From positions 310,001 to 374,000 of the forward strand of contig NZ_JAKZKV010000002.1 in assembly GCF_022808675.1 (NCBI RefSeq): a stretch of DNA of 64,000 nt, in the 5' to 3' direction. The notes beneath the pieces were generated by a model. That model did not search any database and was not told the origin of the DNA. It saw nothing but the letters and a program-made list of their open reading frames with translations. Of this stretch, positions 35,274 to 44,358 are shown one piece after another. A program made the translations under genes and the position numbers. Each line of letters opens with the position of its first letter. The stretch's first letter is position 1. This DNA comes from Parabacteroides sp. FAFU027. Lineage in GTDB: Bacteria; Bacteroidota; Bacteroidia; Bacteroidales; UBA7332.

Positions 35274-35470
35274 ATTTCATCCGGGACGAACCTTGTCCCA
35301 AGTCGGACAGCTTTCGTCCCAGGTAGGACAAGACCTGTCCCAGTTAGGACGAACGTCGTCCCAAGTAGGACGGAGTCTGTCCCAAGTAGGACAATAGTTG
35401 TCCCAGATAGGACAAGGCTTGTCCCAAGTAGGACGGACTTCGTCCCAGTTGGGACAACCCTTGTCCCGGC
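35274..35470. repeat. 21-bp tandem array no. 3 with conserved junction hairpins
   Basis: Eight full 21-bp units (starts 35295, 35316, 35337 and so on to 35442) plus partial units on both sides. The core is GTCCCAAGTAGGAC followed by seven variable bases. It fills the whole gap between two convergent genes and touches the stop codon of the fucosyltransferase. Each junction forms a dyad of type GGACRA-NNN-TYGTCC. Changes in the arms are often compensated (GGACGA/TCGTCC versus GGACAA/TTGTCC) while the three-base loop varies freely. It could also terminate transcription from both sides. Confidence 0.93.
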
Positions 35471-36336
35471 TATTTCTTAAGGATATGATACAGGTCTCGC
35501 TTCGCCTTGCGGAGAATGGCGAATGTTTGAAGATAAACCGGCATACGGTTTGGCACTTTTATCCATCCCTCCGGAATCAGGTCCGAAGCATCCATATTCT
35601 TTGTGGAAATACCAAACCAGGGATCCGGAACGAGCACTTTTTTTTCCAGATTGGGATTCAACCAGGCTCCCCACCAGCTGAAGGAACTGTTGCTGATGAT
35701 ATTATTCTTGCATAGCGATTGCAGGTAAAGGTCCACCACGGCTGACTCATTTTCGGCAAAATAGAAATTCTCTCCTTTGAACTGCTTTTTACACCACTCT
35801 ATATCGTTGCTGACCAACAAAAATGGCTTCTTTTTACCAATCATACGGATGGCCCGACGAAAATAACCCATCGAACAAATGGGATGCACATCGATATTCT
35901 TCAAATAATCCCCCCGCCGTATGTGGATGGAAGTAACATCCTGAGCGAGAATCTTGCCGTATTTGTCCAAAATATATTTCTTCGTCTTTTCATCAATGGC
36001 AAATAGCTCCCTGACTAATTGCTTATCAAAATACTTTTCAGACTGGAAATAACCCGAAATACTCATCTCCGGTTGGTAGGGAATAGGCTCGTAATTGAAC
36101 TGCTTTTCAGAATAAGTAACTTCCTGCGTAATCCGTTCTTCCCGAACTTCTACTTTTCGAAGTATCGTTTTTTGCAGATTTCTCAATTCTGATAGCGAGG
36201 TGCTTAATCCCGGATCGTTTGCTTTGTCGGGCACAGAAACGCAAAAGGCGTCACCTTTGGCTTTTGCCAATGATGCGCCTGCTGCGATTTGAAAAAGATT
36301 ATTGCCGAGTCGGCCTTTGAGGTGGATGTGGAGCAT
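35470..36336 (-). CDS. GT11 alpha-1,2-fucosyltransferase-like glycosyltransferase
   Basis: A 288-aa family 11 transferase. It has the N-terminal GRLGNNLFQIAAG (8-20), GDP-fucose-binding HIRRGDY (138-144) and C-terminal ISNSSFSWWGAWLN. It is expected to transfer fucose (or a related GDP-sugar residue) to a galactose of a surface glycan. It is last in an unusual minus-strand operon behind a T9SS protein and a LamG protein. The start codon follows directly on the LamG stop, so expression is coupled. Confidence 0.92.
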   Translation of the reverse strand: MLHIHLKGRLGNNLFQIAAGASLAKAKGDAFCVSVPDKANDPGLSTSLSELRNLQKTILRKVEVREERITQEVTYSEKQFNYEPIPYQPEMSISGYFQSEKYFDKQLVRELFAIDEKTKKYILDKYGKILAQDVTSIHIRRGDYLKNIDVHPICSMGYFRRAIRMIGKKKPFLLVSNDIEWCKKQFKGENFYFAENESAVVDLYLQSLCKNNIISNSSFSWWGAWLNPNLEKKVLVPDPWFGISTKNMDASDLIPEGWIKVPNRMPVYLQTFAILRKAKRDLYHILKK

Positions 36337-37404
36337 TTATTTTGTGTACAAATATTTGAGTTCAAATGAAGATAATGCTTTGTTGTAAATCCGAACATCA
36401 TCTATTGCTCCACTATAAAATCCTCGTTCATTAGAATAACAACCAATGTTTAACGGTACTGAACATTGCTCTACGTCAACCTTGCCGATGTATGTTTCAT
36501 TGATAAGAACCTTATCTACGTAGATTTTTACTGTTCCAGTACTTTTATTATAAACAGACACCAGATTATGCCACTTATTATCGTAGTATTTAGCCGCAGT
36601 GGGGTATTCTGCCAAGACATAACCATCATTTGTATTGAAAACGTATGATCTAATGCCGGCTCCCATTCCGTAACTATTGGCGAGGGCTACCTGAAAAGAT
36701 CTTTGATATACTGTGCCATTTCTGGACACAAGCATTCCAAGACTTGTTCCATCTTTTACAACATCGGGATCAGATGTTTTGAACCATAATGCAATTGAAA
36801 ATGAGTTTTGTATATTCAAATTAGGAGCACTTTCTGTAGTGATATAATTGCTAGATCCATTAAATAAATAGGCGCTATTGCTATTGCCGAGTCTGTCGAA
36901 GCATAAGGTTGCTCCTTTAACTACACCTGTGTTTAGATTTCCACTTTCATCATTTGCATTTCCATTAAATGGGTAATAGGCTACTAACCCTGTAATATCG
37001 GGAGTTAATTCAATATGAAGAGTGTCTTTCCTGTATTTCAGTAGATCTGAGAGGGAATATTGTTTAGTATAACCTACAAATCCCTCTTTTGTGATAGAAA
37101 GTGTATAAGTTGTATCCAAAGAAGTGATTGTAATAAGGTTGTCTTGAGAGGTCAGGTTGTTGATGATTCCATTAATACTGACAGATGCAGATGTATGAGC
37201 ATTTGTTTCAAGATTTTCATCAAATGCAGTAACAGCAATATTTATATTAAATGGAACCGGGCTTGAAAACTTCACACTATCGATGTTGCTTATTGCTATT
37301 TTGGAAATGATCCCCGATTTTTGATAAACATACATTGTGTCCTGTGCTTTTCCAAGGCATAATGAAAGTAATATAGCATTAACTATAAGGAATAATTTTC
37401 TCAT
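36337..37404 (-). CDS. Exported LamG-domain protein
   Basis: A 355-aa protein with a signal peptide (1-20, ending LGKAQ). The N-terminal part contains the YQKSGIISKIAISNIDSVKF motif common in secreted Bacteroidetes proteins, then a beta-sandwich-like segment (about 55-125). A LamG domain (about 135-350) carries YYPFNGNANDESG, YLFNGSSNYI and DDVRIYNKALSSFELKYLY. Unlike the relative at 26758 there is no T9SS tail, so it may stay periplasmic or use another route. It is 11 bp after the T9SS protein and directly before the GT11 gene. Confidence 0.83.
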   Translation of the reverse strand: MRKLFLIVNAILLSLCLGKAQDTMYVYQKSGIISKIAISNIDSVKFSSPVPFNINIAVTAFDENLETNAHTSASVSINGIINNLTSQDNLITITSLDTTYTLSITKEGFVGYTKQYSLSDLLKYRKDTLHIELTPDITGLVAYYPFNGNANDESGNLNTGVVKGATLCFDRLGNSNSAYLFNGSSNYITTESAPNLNIQNSFSIALWFKTSDPDVVKDGTSLGMLVSRNGTVYQRSFQVALANSYGMGAGIRSYVFNTNDGYVLAEYPTAAKYYDNKWHNLVSVYNKSTGTVKIYVDKVLINETYIGKVDVEQCSVPLNIGCYSNERGFYSGAIDDVRIYNKALSSFELKYLYTK

Positions 37405-37415
37405 GACTTCAGATT

Positions 37416-37934
37416 TTATAGTTTTTGGAATTTAGATGTGAGTGAAAGAGTGCCGGAAGATAATATGCAAATATAGGTGCCCAGTGGAAGGGAGGAAAGA
37501 TTTACCTTAAATTCTGATGTTTGAGAATTGTTCAAACTCTTTGATAGTTTGAGCTTTCCATCGATGGTGTAGATCTCAATCGTAAACGTTTCTGATTGAA
37601 TGCTGTTTAATTGCACAGTTAATTCATCAATAACGGGATTTGGGTATAAGGAGAGACGAGGATTCTCGCTTTTGATAGAGAGGTAACCAGATGTTTTCTG
37701 AATATCTGCAAAATTGATGTATTGGATACTGTTCAGATTATACTTCTCGTTTGCACCTGAGTTTTTACCAATAATTAATTGTCCCTGATCAAATGTGAGT
37801 TTGGATATACTAGGCAATGAAGTAGAGGTAAGCGTTCCGTTTTTCTCTTTGACATTCAAAGACTGAGCCTGTAAGCCCTGAATAGAAAGAGAAAGGACAA
37901 ACAATGAGAATGTACTTGCCAGATTAAGTTTCAT
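37416..37934 (-). CDS. Small exported protein with T9SS type A sorting domain
   Basis: A 172-aa protein: signal peptide (1-24, ending QGLQAQ), a short segment (LNVKEKNGTLTS ... INFADIQ) and a C-terminal T9SS sorting domain (LSLYPNPVIDELTV to the end). It is almost only signal and sorting tail, with about 60 residues between, so the cargo is minimal. First gene of the three-gene operon ending in GT11. The passenger function is not recognised. Confidence 0.8.
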   Translation of the reverse strand: MKLNLASTFSLFVLSLSIQGLQAQSLNVKEKNGTLTSTSLPSISKLTFDQGQLIIGKNSGANEKYNLNSIQYINFADIQKTSGYLSIKSENPRLSLYPNPVIDELTVQLNSIQSETFTIEIYTIDGKLKLSKSLNNSQTSEFKVNLSSLPLGTYICILSSGTLSLTSKFQKL

Positions 37935-38028
37935 AGTATGTTATGTTTAAATCTATGTAAAGATAAAAACAATACACACACTCTAATTAACTACGATTGA
38001 TTTAATATATGTGTTTAACTTTAATAAA

Positions 38029-38709
38029 CTATTGATTGTTGATAAGGAATTCCGCAAACTTCCAATCCAAAGGGGTGTCAAGGTCAATACCCAATGAACG
38101 ATCCATAACGTATTTTTTGATTTTAGTGAAGGACGAAAGTGGTTTGCCATGAAGCGAATTTACATTCATCACGTAAATAGCCCCGTTATATTCATACACT
38201 GTCGGGCAATCTTGGCGGCAAACATAGTTGCTTTCTTTTGAGCGTCTTAAAAAGCCATTCTCATTTTCTTCAAATAAAGTATAATAAGGATTGGCCGGAG
38301 ATTCCGACACCGAAACAACCATGTCCAATGAGGATTCGTAAAGCTCAATCGCCTCTCTAACGTGCTGTGCCGTACGGAACGGAGAAGTGGGTTGCAACAG
38401 CACAACCGCATCATAATTTATCCCCTGCTGTTTGTAAAAATCAATCGCATGAAGAATCACCTCATAACTTCCACTGGTGTCTGTAGCTAGTTCATCAGGA
38501 CGTTTAAATGGCACTTTTAAGCCAACGCTTTCCACAACCTTAATGATATCATCATCATCCGTCGTGACACAAATATCTGCATCATCAGCCAATTCCCGAG
38601 CCACTTCTACAGAATAGAGAATCAGTGGTTTTCCATTGAGCGGTTTGATATTTTTATGGGGAATCCCTTTAGAGCCTCCACGGGCAGGAATAAGGTAAAG
38701 AATCTTCAT
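38029..38709 (-). CDS. legF: CMP-nonulosonate (N-acylneuraminate/legionaminate) cytidylyltransferase
   Basis: A 226-aa enzyme that activates a nonulosonic acid as its CMP sugar. It has the N-terminal LIPARGGSKGIPHKNIK (5-21), VTTDDDDI and LLQPTSPFRT, the marks of the NeuA/LegF/PseF family. Context (LegB, LegC and a PtmE-like enzyme) favours legionaminate-type over sialic acid. It is last gene of the minus-strand nonulosonate operon, 31 bp after the nucleotidyltransferase. Confidence 0.88.
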   Translation of the reverse strand: MKILYLIPARGGSKGIPHKNIKPLNGKPLILYSVEVARELADDADICVTTDDDDIIKVVESVGLKVPFKRPDELATDTSGSYEVILHAIDFYKQQGINYDAVVLLQPTSPFRTAQHVREAIELYESSLDMVVSVSESPANPYYTLFEENENGFLRRSKESNYVCRQDCPTVYEYNGAIYVMNVNSLHGKPLSSFTKIKKYVMDRSLGIDLDTPLDWKFAEFLINNQ

Positions 38710-38740
38710 TGGTGATATTAGGTAATTGAACTGATTGAAA

Positions 38741-39790
38741 TTACTGTTTCAGGTACTTGATAAACTCCCTGGCTTTCGCGTAATCTTCATGTTTACCAAT
38801 GTCAATCCAATATCCGACTATAGGGAAGGTTGTTACCTTTTTGCCCTGATTAGCCAGCAACTCTATTAAATCGGGTGCGTCAAATGGTCTGTCAACCGGA
38901 ATAAGGTTGATAACAGAGCGTTTCATCAGGTAGATGCCCGCATTCGAATAGTAGGTATAGGTTGGTTTTTCTTTCAACGAAACTACCCGTTCCCCTTCTA
39001 CTTCCATCACGGCATAAGGAACGCTTACATTGTAGGGAATGGCGGCTACAGCCATTTCGGCATCTGACTCGATGAAGTGAAGGTAAAATTCCTCAAAGTC
39101 AATATTGGTAAATAAATCGGAGTTCATGACCAATACTGTCTCATTTGAATAGTGGTCCAGATGACGAACAGCACCCATTGTTCCCAGTGGTTGGTTTTCC
39201 TCAAAATAGGAAATAGAAAGTCCTTTGCTGGCTCCATCTCCGAAATGGTCAACAATTTGTTGCCCTAAATAGCGAATGGTAATACTGATATTTTCGATGC
39301 CGAACTGAGCCAACCGGTCTATATTGTGTTCGATAATCGGTTTACAGCCAAGGGGCAATAATGGTTTGGGGACTGTGTCGGTCAGAGGGCTCAGGCGTTG
39401 ACCGCGTCCGCCCGCCATGATGACGGCATCCACAGGCAAAGCGGAGTGATTATCTTTCAGATTAAATATCTTTTCAATACGCCCTGCATTGTCCAGATAA
39501 GGCACCAGTGAGAGTCTTTTATTGCGGGCTCTCTTTATCGCAGAGATGGAGTAATTATCAGCATTGAAAGAAAAAAAGTTACGATGACAAATCCGGGTGA
39601 CCGGTTCTTCCAAAGAAGCTCCCGCAATCAATCCGCGACGAATATCACCATCGGTTACCGTTCCCAGCAACACCCGGTTTTCATCAATCACCAGAAGCGT
39701 GAGAATATCGGAAGAAAGCTCATTGAGTCGCACTAATGCGTCTTTGATCGAAGCCGATTTATCAATCAGGTATTTAGCGTATTTCTCCAT
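38741..39790 (-). CDS. ptmE: CBS-domain sugar-1-phosphate nucleotidyltransferase (PtmE-like)
   Basis: The start is set at MEKYAKYL (349 aa), 10 bp after the neuC-type stop; an upstream Met at 39811 would overlap that gene. Two CBS motifs (about 1-115) precede a sugar nucleotidyltransferase domain with AGGRGQRLSPLTDTVPKPLL (from about 126). The same arrangement occurs in Campylobacter PtmE, which makes GDP-glucosamine as the entry to the GDP-linked legionaminate route. This suggests GDP-sugar intermediates here. Confidence 0.82.
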   Translation of the reverse strand: MEKYAKYLIDKSASIKDALVRLNELSSDILTLLVIDENRVLLGTVTDGDIRRGLIAGASLEEPVTRICHRNFFSFNADNYSISAIKRARNKRLSLVPYLDNAGRIEKIFNLKDNHSALPVDAVIMAGGRGQRLSPLTDTVPKPLLPLGCKPIIEHNIDRLAQFGIENISITIRYLGQQIVDHFGDGASKGLSISYFEENQPLGTMGAVRHLDHYSNETVLVMNSDLFTNIDFEEFYLHFIESDAEMAVAAIPYNVSVPYAVMEVEGERVVSLKEKPTYTYYSNAGIYLMKRSVINLIPVDRPFDAPDLIELLANQGKKVTTFPIVGYWIDIGKHEDYAKAREFIKYLKQ

Positions 39791-39800
39791 CGAATGCGAT

Positions 39801-40958
39801 TTACAGGTCATAAAAATGTTTGATTACAATATCATTCAAATCGGCATTTTTCAATACCTGAAGAATATGTGTTACCGTATCAGGGGTATGATAAGGATTG
39901 GTGGTATTAGCAGCCTTTTGTTTAAAATCCTCAGAGAGGGACTGCTGGATTGCAGCTTCAATATCAGTAGTAAGTGGCGCACAATTTATGGTGCTTTCTG
40001 CCTGGATGCGTCCTTTCTGACGAATGCCGATATTAACCGTCGGGATTTTAAAACTTGGCACCTCTACTATCCCACTTGATGAATTGCCTATGACCACATC
40101 TACCACCTTAAGTGCAGAGAAATATCGCTTCTGTCCTAACGAAGGAATAGAGGTTGACCGGTGTTTGTTCTTCTCTACAAAATCATGAATCATCTGAATC
40201 AGAACACGACCGTCAGTATCAGAATTGGGATAGGTAAAGAGACAATTCAGTTCAGGCAGATTATTCAATGCCTGAAGCAGATTGGCAAACTGTTTGGCAG
40301 AGTTTGTATTGCAATCCAGAGTTACCGGATGAAAGGTGATTAATGCCGATGGTTGATTCAGTTTTAATCCGACAGAATCTTCCAGCTCTTCCTTTGACAT
40401 CAACTCCACGTAACGAATGCTATCCACCCCCATTGCGCCCACATTAAATACGGTCGATGGTTGTTCCCCCATCTGGATGACACGTTTGCGGTACTCTTCC
40501 GTGGCGGTAAAATGCAGGTGGCTCATCTTGGTAATAGCATTGCGAATGGCATCGTCATATGCACCTTCAGTAATTTCTCCACCTGATATATGTGCTACCG
40601 GAATACGATATAATAACGCTGTTGTCACTGCTGCCAGAATTTCGTAGCGGTCACCGAGTACGACAAGCAAATCAGGCTTTAGTTCCTCATAAGCATCGGC
40701 GAAACCAATTGTTCCCAGCCCCACCGATTTACAGGTTGCATTTGCTGTATCAGACGAAAGCAGCATTTCCACCTTGCGGTTGATTGTAAATCCGTCAGCC
40801 AGAATCTCCTTGTAGGTAGAGCCAAACTCCGGAGAGAGGTGCATGTTGGTAGCTATTACTTGCAATTCCAGGGTTGCATCTTCCTGAATGGCATACATCA
40901 GGCGCTTCAGGATTCCGTATTCAGCACGGGTTCCGGTGACAACACAGATTTTTCTCAT
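39801..40958 (-). CDS. legG: Nucleotide-sugar 2-epimerase, hydrolysing (NeuC/LegG type)
   Basis: A 385-aa GT-B-fold epimerase/hydrolase. The start at MRKICVVTGTRAEYG overlaps the stop of the synthase gene as ATGA. It removes the nucleotide and inverts C2 of the 2,4-diamino-2,4,6-trideoxy sugar to give the manno sugar that the synthase condenses with PEP. Motifs are GTRAEYGIL (9-17), VLGDRYEILAA, HISGGEITEGAYDD and GNSSSGIVEVPSF. Inside a complete-looking legionaminate operon the substrate is probably the diamino sugar rather than UDP-GlcNAc. Confidence 0.88.
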   Translation of the reverse strand: MRKICVVTGTRAEYGILKRLMYAIQEDATLELQVIATNMHLSPEFGSTYKEILADGFTINRKVEMLLSSDTANATCKSVGLGTIGFADAYEELKPDLLVVLGDRYEILAAVTTALLYRIPVAHISGGEITEGAYDDAIRNAITKMSHLHFTATEEYRKRVIQMGEQPSTVFNVGAMGVDSIRYVELMSKEELEDSVGLKLNQPSALITFHPVTLDCNTNSAKQFANLLQALNNLPELNCLFTYPNSDTDGRVLIQMIHDFVEKNKHRSTSIPSLGQKRYFSALKVVDVVIGNSSSGIVEVPSFKIPTVNIGIRQKGRIQAESTINCAPLTTDIEAAIQQSLSEDFKQKAANTTNPYHTPDTVTHILQVLKNADLNDIVIKHFYDL

Positions 40959-41959
40959 AGTTCTATCAATTCGTCTTCGGAAAAGTCTCGTTTTGCTTTT
41001 TGTCCGATTACTTCGTTCCAACGCATAGGAGAGACACCGTTGCCGGGACGTTTTACAATCAGATTTTCTTCAGTGAAAGTTTCACCGGCTTTAATTTCGC
41101 GTGCTGCCAAAATACTTTTCCGGGCCACAATCATATTTTTTCGTTCTGAATCAGTCACATGTTTATTTGCACTTCCAAGGGCAGCTTCAATGTGGCGGAT
41201 TGAATCTATCATTGCTTTTAGCTCATCCGGTTCAAGAGACGCTTTGTGGTCAGGACCTTCCATCGTATTGTCGAGAGTGAAATGTTTCTCGATTACGATA
41301 GCACCTAATGCGACAGCCGCGACAGGAACTTCAATCCCATTAGTATGGTCAGAGTATCCAACTTTGACGTTCAGCTCTTTGCCAATGGTCTGCATGGCAC
41401 GAAGGTTCACATCGCCATAAGGAGTCGGGTATTCGGTATTGCAATGAAGAATTATGATTTCATCTCGTTTGGCTCCGGCTTCTACCAACACATCGATTGC
41501 AGCTGAAATCTCGTCTAGTTCTGACATTCCACAAGACATAATAACGGGTTTGCCAAACTGACCAATCTTTTTCAGATAGGGATAATTGGTAATTTCGCCT
41601 GAAGGAATCTTGAAGTAGTCCATATCCAGCTCAGCCAAAACATCAATAGAAACCATGTCAAACGGAGTGGAAAGGAATTTGATTCCAACCTCCTCGCAAT
41701 AAGCTTTTAATGGTTTGTATTTATCTACGGTCAGGTGAATGGCTCGCGCCATCTCCAGTTGAGACTCGGCTTCATCAGTGGTGTTGAGTTGGTATTCTGC
41801 CTTTGGAGCAAATTTCGACATAACCAGTTCAGGAATGGCCGTCTGAAACTTAACGTAATCAGCGCCCGCTTCTTTAGCGGCAACGACCATTTTTTTTGCC
41901 AATTCATAATCGCCATTGTGATTGACTCCGGCTTCTGCTATGATAATAACGCGATTCAT
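40955..41959 (-). CDS. legI: Nonulosonic acid synthase (NeuB/LegI type)
   Basis: A 334-aa PEP-dependent aldolase-type synthase. A TIM barrel (IIIAEAGVNHNGDYELAKKM; DYVKFQTAIPE; KFLSTPFD; MSCGMSELDEI) is followed by a C-terminal SAF antifreeze-like domain (about 275-334, ending VIGQKAKRDF). It condenses the 6-deoxy manno-type sugar with PEP to the nine-carbon acid. It overlaps its neighbours on both sides by 4 bp (ATGA). Confidence 0.92.
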   Translation of the reverse strand: MNRVIIIAEAGVNHNGDYELAKKMVVAAKEAGADYVKFQTAIPELVMSKFAPKAEYQLNTTDEAESQLEMARAIHLTVDKYKPLKAYCEEVGIKFLSTPFDMVSIDVLAELDMDYFKIPSGEITNYPYLKKIGQFGKPVIMSCGMSELDEISAAIDVLVEAGAKRDEIIILHCNTEYPTPYGDVNLRAMQTIGKELNVKVGYSDHTNGIEVPVAAVALGAIVIEKHFTLDNTMEGPDHKASLEPDELKAMIDSIRHIEAALGSANKHVTDSERKNMIVARKSILAAREIKAGETFTEENLIVKRPGNGVSPMRWNEVIGQKAKRDFSEDELIEL

Positions 41960-42276
41960 GATTTCTTTTTTTCAATAAAGTTAGATACAATCTCGTCCCA
42001 GTTGTTGTTGAAACGTACAGCACGATCGTCAATCCAAAGGTCTCCCACCGGTTTACCCATCATCAGCTGGTGGTATTTTACCCCGTGTTGCTGCAGCCAG
42101 GCTGTAGTCATCTCAAACTCCATCCAGGTACGGGCGGTATATATGATAATGGTGTGTCCCTGATCGTACAGGCGGTTTACATTTTCCACCGACCCGTCTT
42201 TGGGTTTGGCGAGACAACGGCTATATGTCCGTTCTTCGGTACAGATTGTTCCGTCTAAATCAATGATTATCTGCAT
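41956..42276 (-). CDS. Minimal HAD-superfamily phosphatase-like protein
   Basis: A 106-aa HAD fold without a cap. It has the N-terminal IIIDLDGTIC (nucleophile Asp6 and acid Asp8), the second motif IIYTART and the C-terminal LWIDDRAVRF. Similar mini-HADs occur in capsule and LPS clusters. The legionaminate pathway needs no phosphatase after its synthase, so this may act on a precursor of a sugar substituent. It overlaps the ATP-grasp gene by 17 bp and the synthase by 4 bp. Confidence 0.75.
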   Translation of the reverse strand: MQIIIDLDGTICTEERTYSRCLAKPKDGSVENVNRLYDQGHTIIIYTARTWMEFEMTTAWLQQHGVKYHQLMMGKPVGDLWIDDRAVRFNNNWDEIVSNFIEKKKS

Positions 42277-43222
42277 AAAAAATTACTTCTTTGAAATATC
42301 TTGTCATCAGGACATTTGATTTCCAATCTGTAATCGGAGTGGCTTTTTGTCCTGAAATCTCTTCTAATAATGTTTTTGTTGTATCGGCTCCAGCTGCAAA
42401 ACTGGTAATCACAGCACCACCATAGCGGGGATTGATCTCCATGAAATAGGTTTCTCCGGTCTGTCTGTTACGGATAAACTGAATGGTGACAGGGCCTTCC
42501 AATGCTCCGGTTTGAAGGAGCTGATGAGCCAGAGATTCTATTTTCTCATCGTGGATGGTTTTGGAACGGACAGCCTCGCCGCCGCTTTGTTCCAGTCTTA
42601 TCCGTGGAACGATGCTGATAATCTCCTTTTCCTTTGAGACGTAGCAATCAACCGTAAACTCTTCTCCCTTTTCCACATATTGTTGAAGCAGGTAATTATT
42701 CAGGTCATATTTGCCGGTAAAGCTCTCAAAGGCTTCTTTGTCCTGAATCACAACAATACCTTTGGAAGCAGAGCCGGTTTTTGGTTTTGCAATCAGAGGA
42801 AAAAATAACTCTTTTTCCGGATGACAAGTGCGGGGAATAGGCAGATTGAGTGATTCAAACCATTCCGCAGCCAGACTTTTATCAAACATAATCCGGCAAA
42901 TATCCAGATTACTTACTGGGATAAATACATCGGGTAGAAGCTCTTTCAGCTCCCTGGCCACAGCGATAGCCGGGTCAACAAATGGAAGTACCAGGTTAAT
43001 CTGCTTTTCGCGAATGGTTTCCGTTAAATGGGGTATTAACTGGCTATCCTTCCAGCGCAATCCGATGATAATCTCGGCCATAACAGCCAGAGGTACCTCT
43101 TTTTCCAGTTCATAAGAGTAAAGGTTGAATTCGTATCCCCGGGCTTCAGCCGAACGCTTCAGGTATTCTGCAAAAGAGACACGTTTTGCTCCTCCGATAA
43201 AAAGTACGTTCAATGCTTTCAT
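42260..43222 (-). CDS. ATP-grasp ligase in the nonulosonate operon
   Basis: A 320-aa carbamoyl-phosphate-synthase-like ATP-grasp protein. It has an N-terminal pre-ATP-grasp domain (LNVLFIGGAKRVSFAEYL). The grasp fold has FPLIAKPKTGSASKGI, the QQYVEKGEEFTVDCYV loop and the metal-binding FMEINPRYGGA. These enzymes join a carboxylate to an amine through an acyl phosphate. It occupies the place where an N-acetyltransferase would be expected, between LegC and the synthase, and its ends overlap both neighbours. It may attach an N-acyl or aminoacyl group to the diamino sugar. Confidence 0.8.
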   Translation of the reverse strand: MKALNVLFIGGAKRVSFAEYLKRSAEARGYEFNLYSYELEKEVPLAVMAEIIIGLRWKDSQLIPHLTETIREKQINLVLPFVDPAIAVARELKELLPDVFIPVSNLDICRIMFDKSLAAEWFESLNLPIPRTCHPEKELFFPLIAKPKTGSASKGIVVIQDKEAFESFTGKYDLNNYLLQQYVEKGEEFTVDCYVSKEKEIISIVPRIRLEQSGGEAVRSKTIHDEKIESLAHQLLQTGALEGPVTIQFIRNRQTGETYFMEINPRYGGAVITSFAAGADTTKTLLEEISGQKATPITDWKSNVLMTRYFKEVIFYADNH

Positions 43223-44358
43223 AAACGGACAGAGCTTGGTATGTTTACGACCCTTTCTTCCAACCAGATGGCATTCTCCAGATTGTCAGTCTGGCAATGG
43301 CTAAACATAGGCAGGCGGTTCATTAGTCGCCAGATGGGGCGTGTCATTACTCCGTTGTTATTGGTTTGAGTCAGGAATTTATCACGTTCCTCAGCATTGC
43401 CAAGGATAACAGCGTTCAGCCAGTAATTTGAATCAGAGTGTTCCGGTTGTTGCAGGAACTGAATTCCGGCAGCTCCAAAAAAGTAGCTGTATTTTTCCGC
43501 CAAATCTTTTTTCTTTTCCAGAAACATTGGCAGGTTTTCCATCTGGGCGCAACCTAATGCTGCATTGAGATTGGGCATGCGGTAGTTGTAACCGATTTCA
43601 TCGTGTACAAATTCCCAACGGTGAGGTACTTTCGCCTGAGTGGTAAGGTGTTTGGCGTGAAGTCCCGTTTCTATGTCCCTGAAAAGCAACATGCCGCCAC
43701 CACCAGTCGTAATAGTTTTATTTCCATTAAAACTCAATACACCAATCTCTCCGATAGTTCCGGTGTGTTGGCCTTTATAGAATGATCCCAGACTTTCGGC
43801 AGCATCTTCGATCAAAGCCAATCCGTATTCATCACAAATGGCCTTCAGCTCATCCATACGGACTGCATGACCAAAGGTGTGCATCGGTACAACGGCTTTT
43901 ATTTTCCGCCCGGATATTTTATTGTAGACATGACCCTCTTTCTTTTCGGTTTTAGTAGAGAGAAATTCCTTCAAGGCCTTGGGTGATAGTCCCAGTGTAT
44001 CGCGGTCAACGTCCAGAAAAACAGGCTCAGCACCACAATAGCTGATCGCATTTGCAGTGGCAATGAAAGTCAAAGGCTGCGTAATCACTTCGTCTCCTGC
44101 TTTCACATCTGACAGCACTAATGCCAGATGTAGAGCATTAGTTCCGTTTACGCAGGCTACAGCTTTGGCGCATCCGGTATATTCTTCCACCATTTGTTCG
44201 AAACGGTCCACAAATTTGCCGACACTTGACACGAAAGTGGAATCCACACACTCGTTGAGGTATTTCTTTTCGTTGCCAACAAAGCGCGGTTCGTGCAATC
44301 CCACAAAATCAGGATTACCGTAAAGCTCTTTGATATATTCGATTACGCGATTATACAT
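43219..44358 (-). CDS. legC: PLP-dependent sugar aminotransferase (LegC type)
   Basis: A 379-aa DegT/DnrJ/EryC1 aminotransferase that aminates C4 of the 4-keto-6-deoxy intermediate. It has PLP-lysine Lys214 in SFNGNKTITTGG, and the cofactor contact Asp185 in LIEDAAESLGS. The N-terminal FVGLHEPRFVGNEKKYL and NECVDSTFVSSVG match LegC. It overlaps LegB by 8 bp and the ATP-grasp gene by 4 bp. Confidence 0.9.
   Translation of the reverse strand: MYNRVIEYIKELYGNPDFVGLHEPRFVGNEKKYLNECVDSTFVSSVGKFVDRFEQMVEEYTGCAKAVACVNGTNALHLALVLSDVKAGDEVITQPLTFIATANAISYCGAEPVFLDVDRDTLGLSPKALKEFLSTKTEKKEGHVYNKISGRKIKAVVPMHTFGHAVRMDELKAICDEYGLALIEDAAESLGSFYKGQHTGTIGEIGVLSFNGNKTITTGGGGMLLFRDIETGLHAKHLTTQAKVPHRWEFVHDEIGYNYRMPNLNAALGCAQMENLPMFLEKKKDLAEKYSYFFGAAGIQFLQQPEHSDSNYWLNAVILGNAEERDKFLTQTNNNGVMTRPIWRLMNRLPMFSHCQTDNLENAIWLEERVVNIPSSVRL

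Noticed and set aside
35274..35470. Array 3 as a CRISPR
   Set aside because: Units are 21 bp head to tail with only seven variable bases and no spacer-sized inserts; no cas genes in the window.
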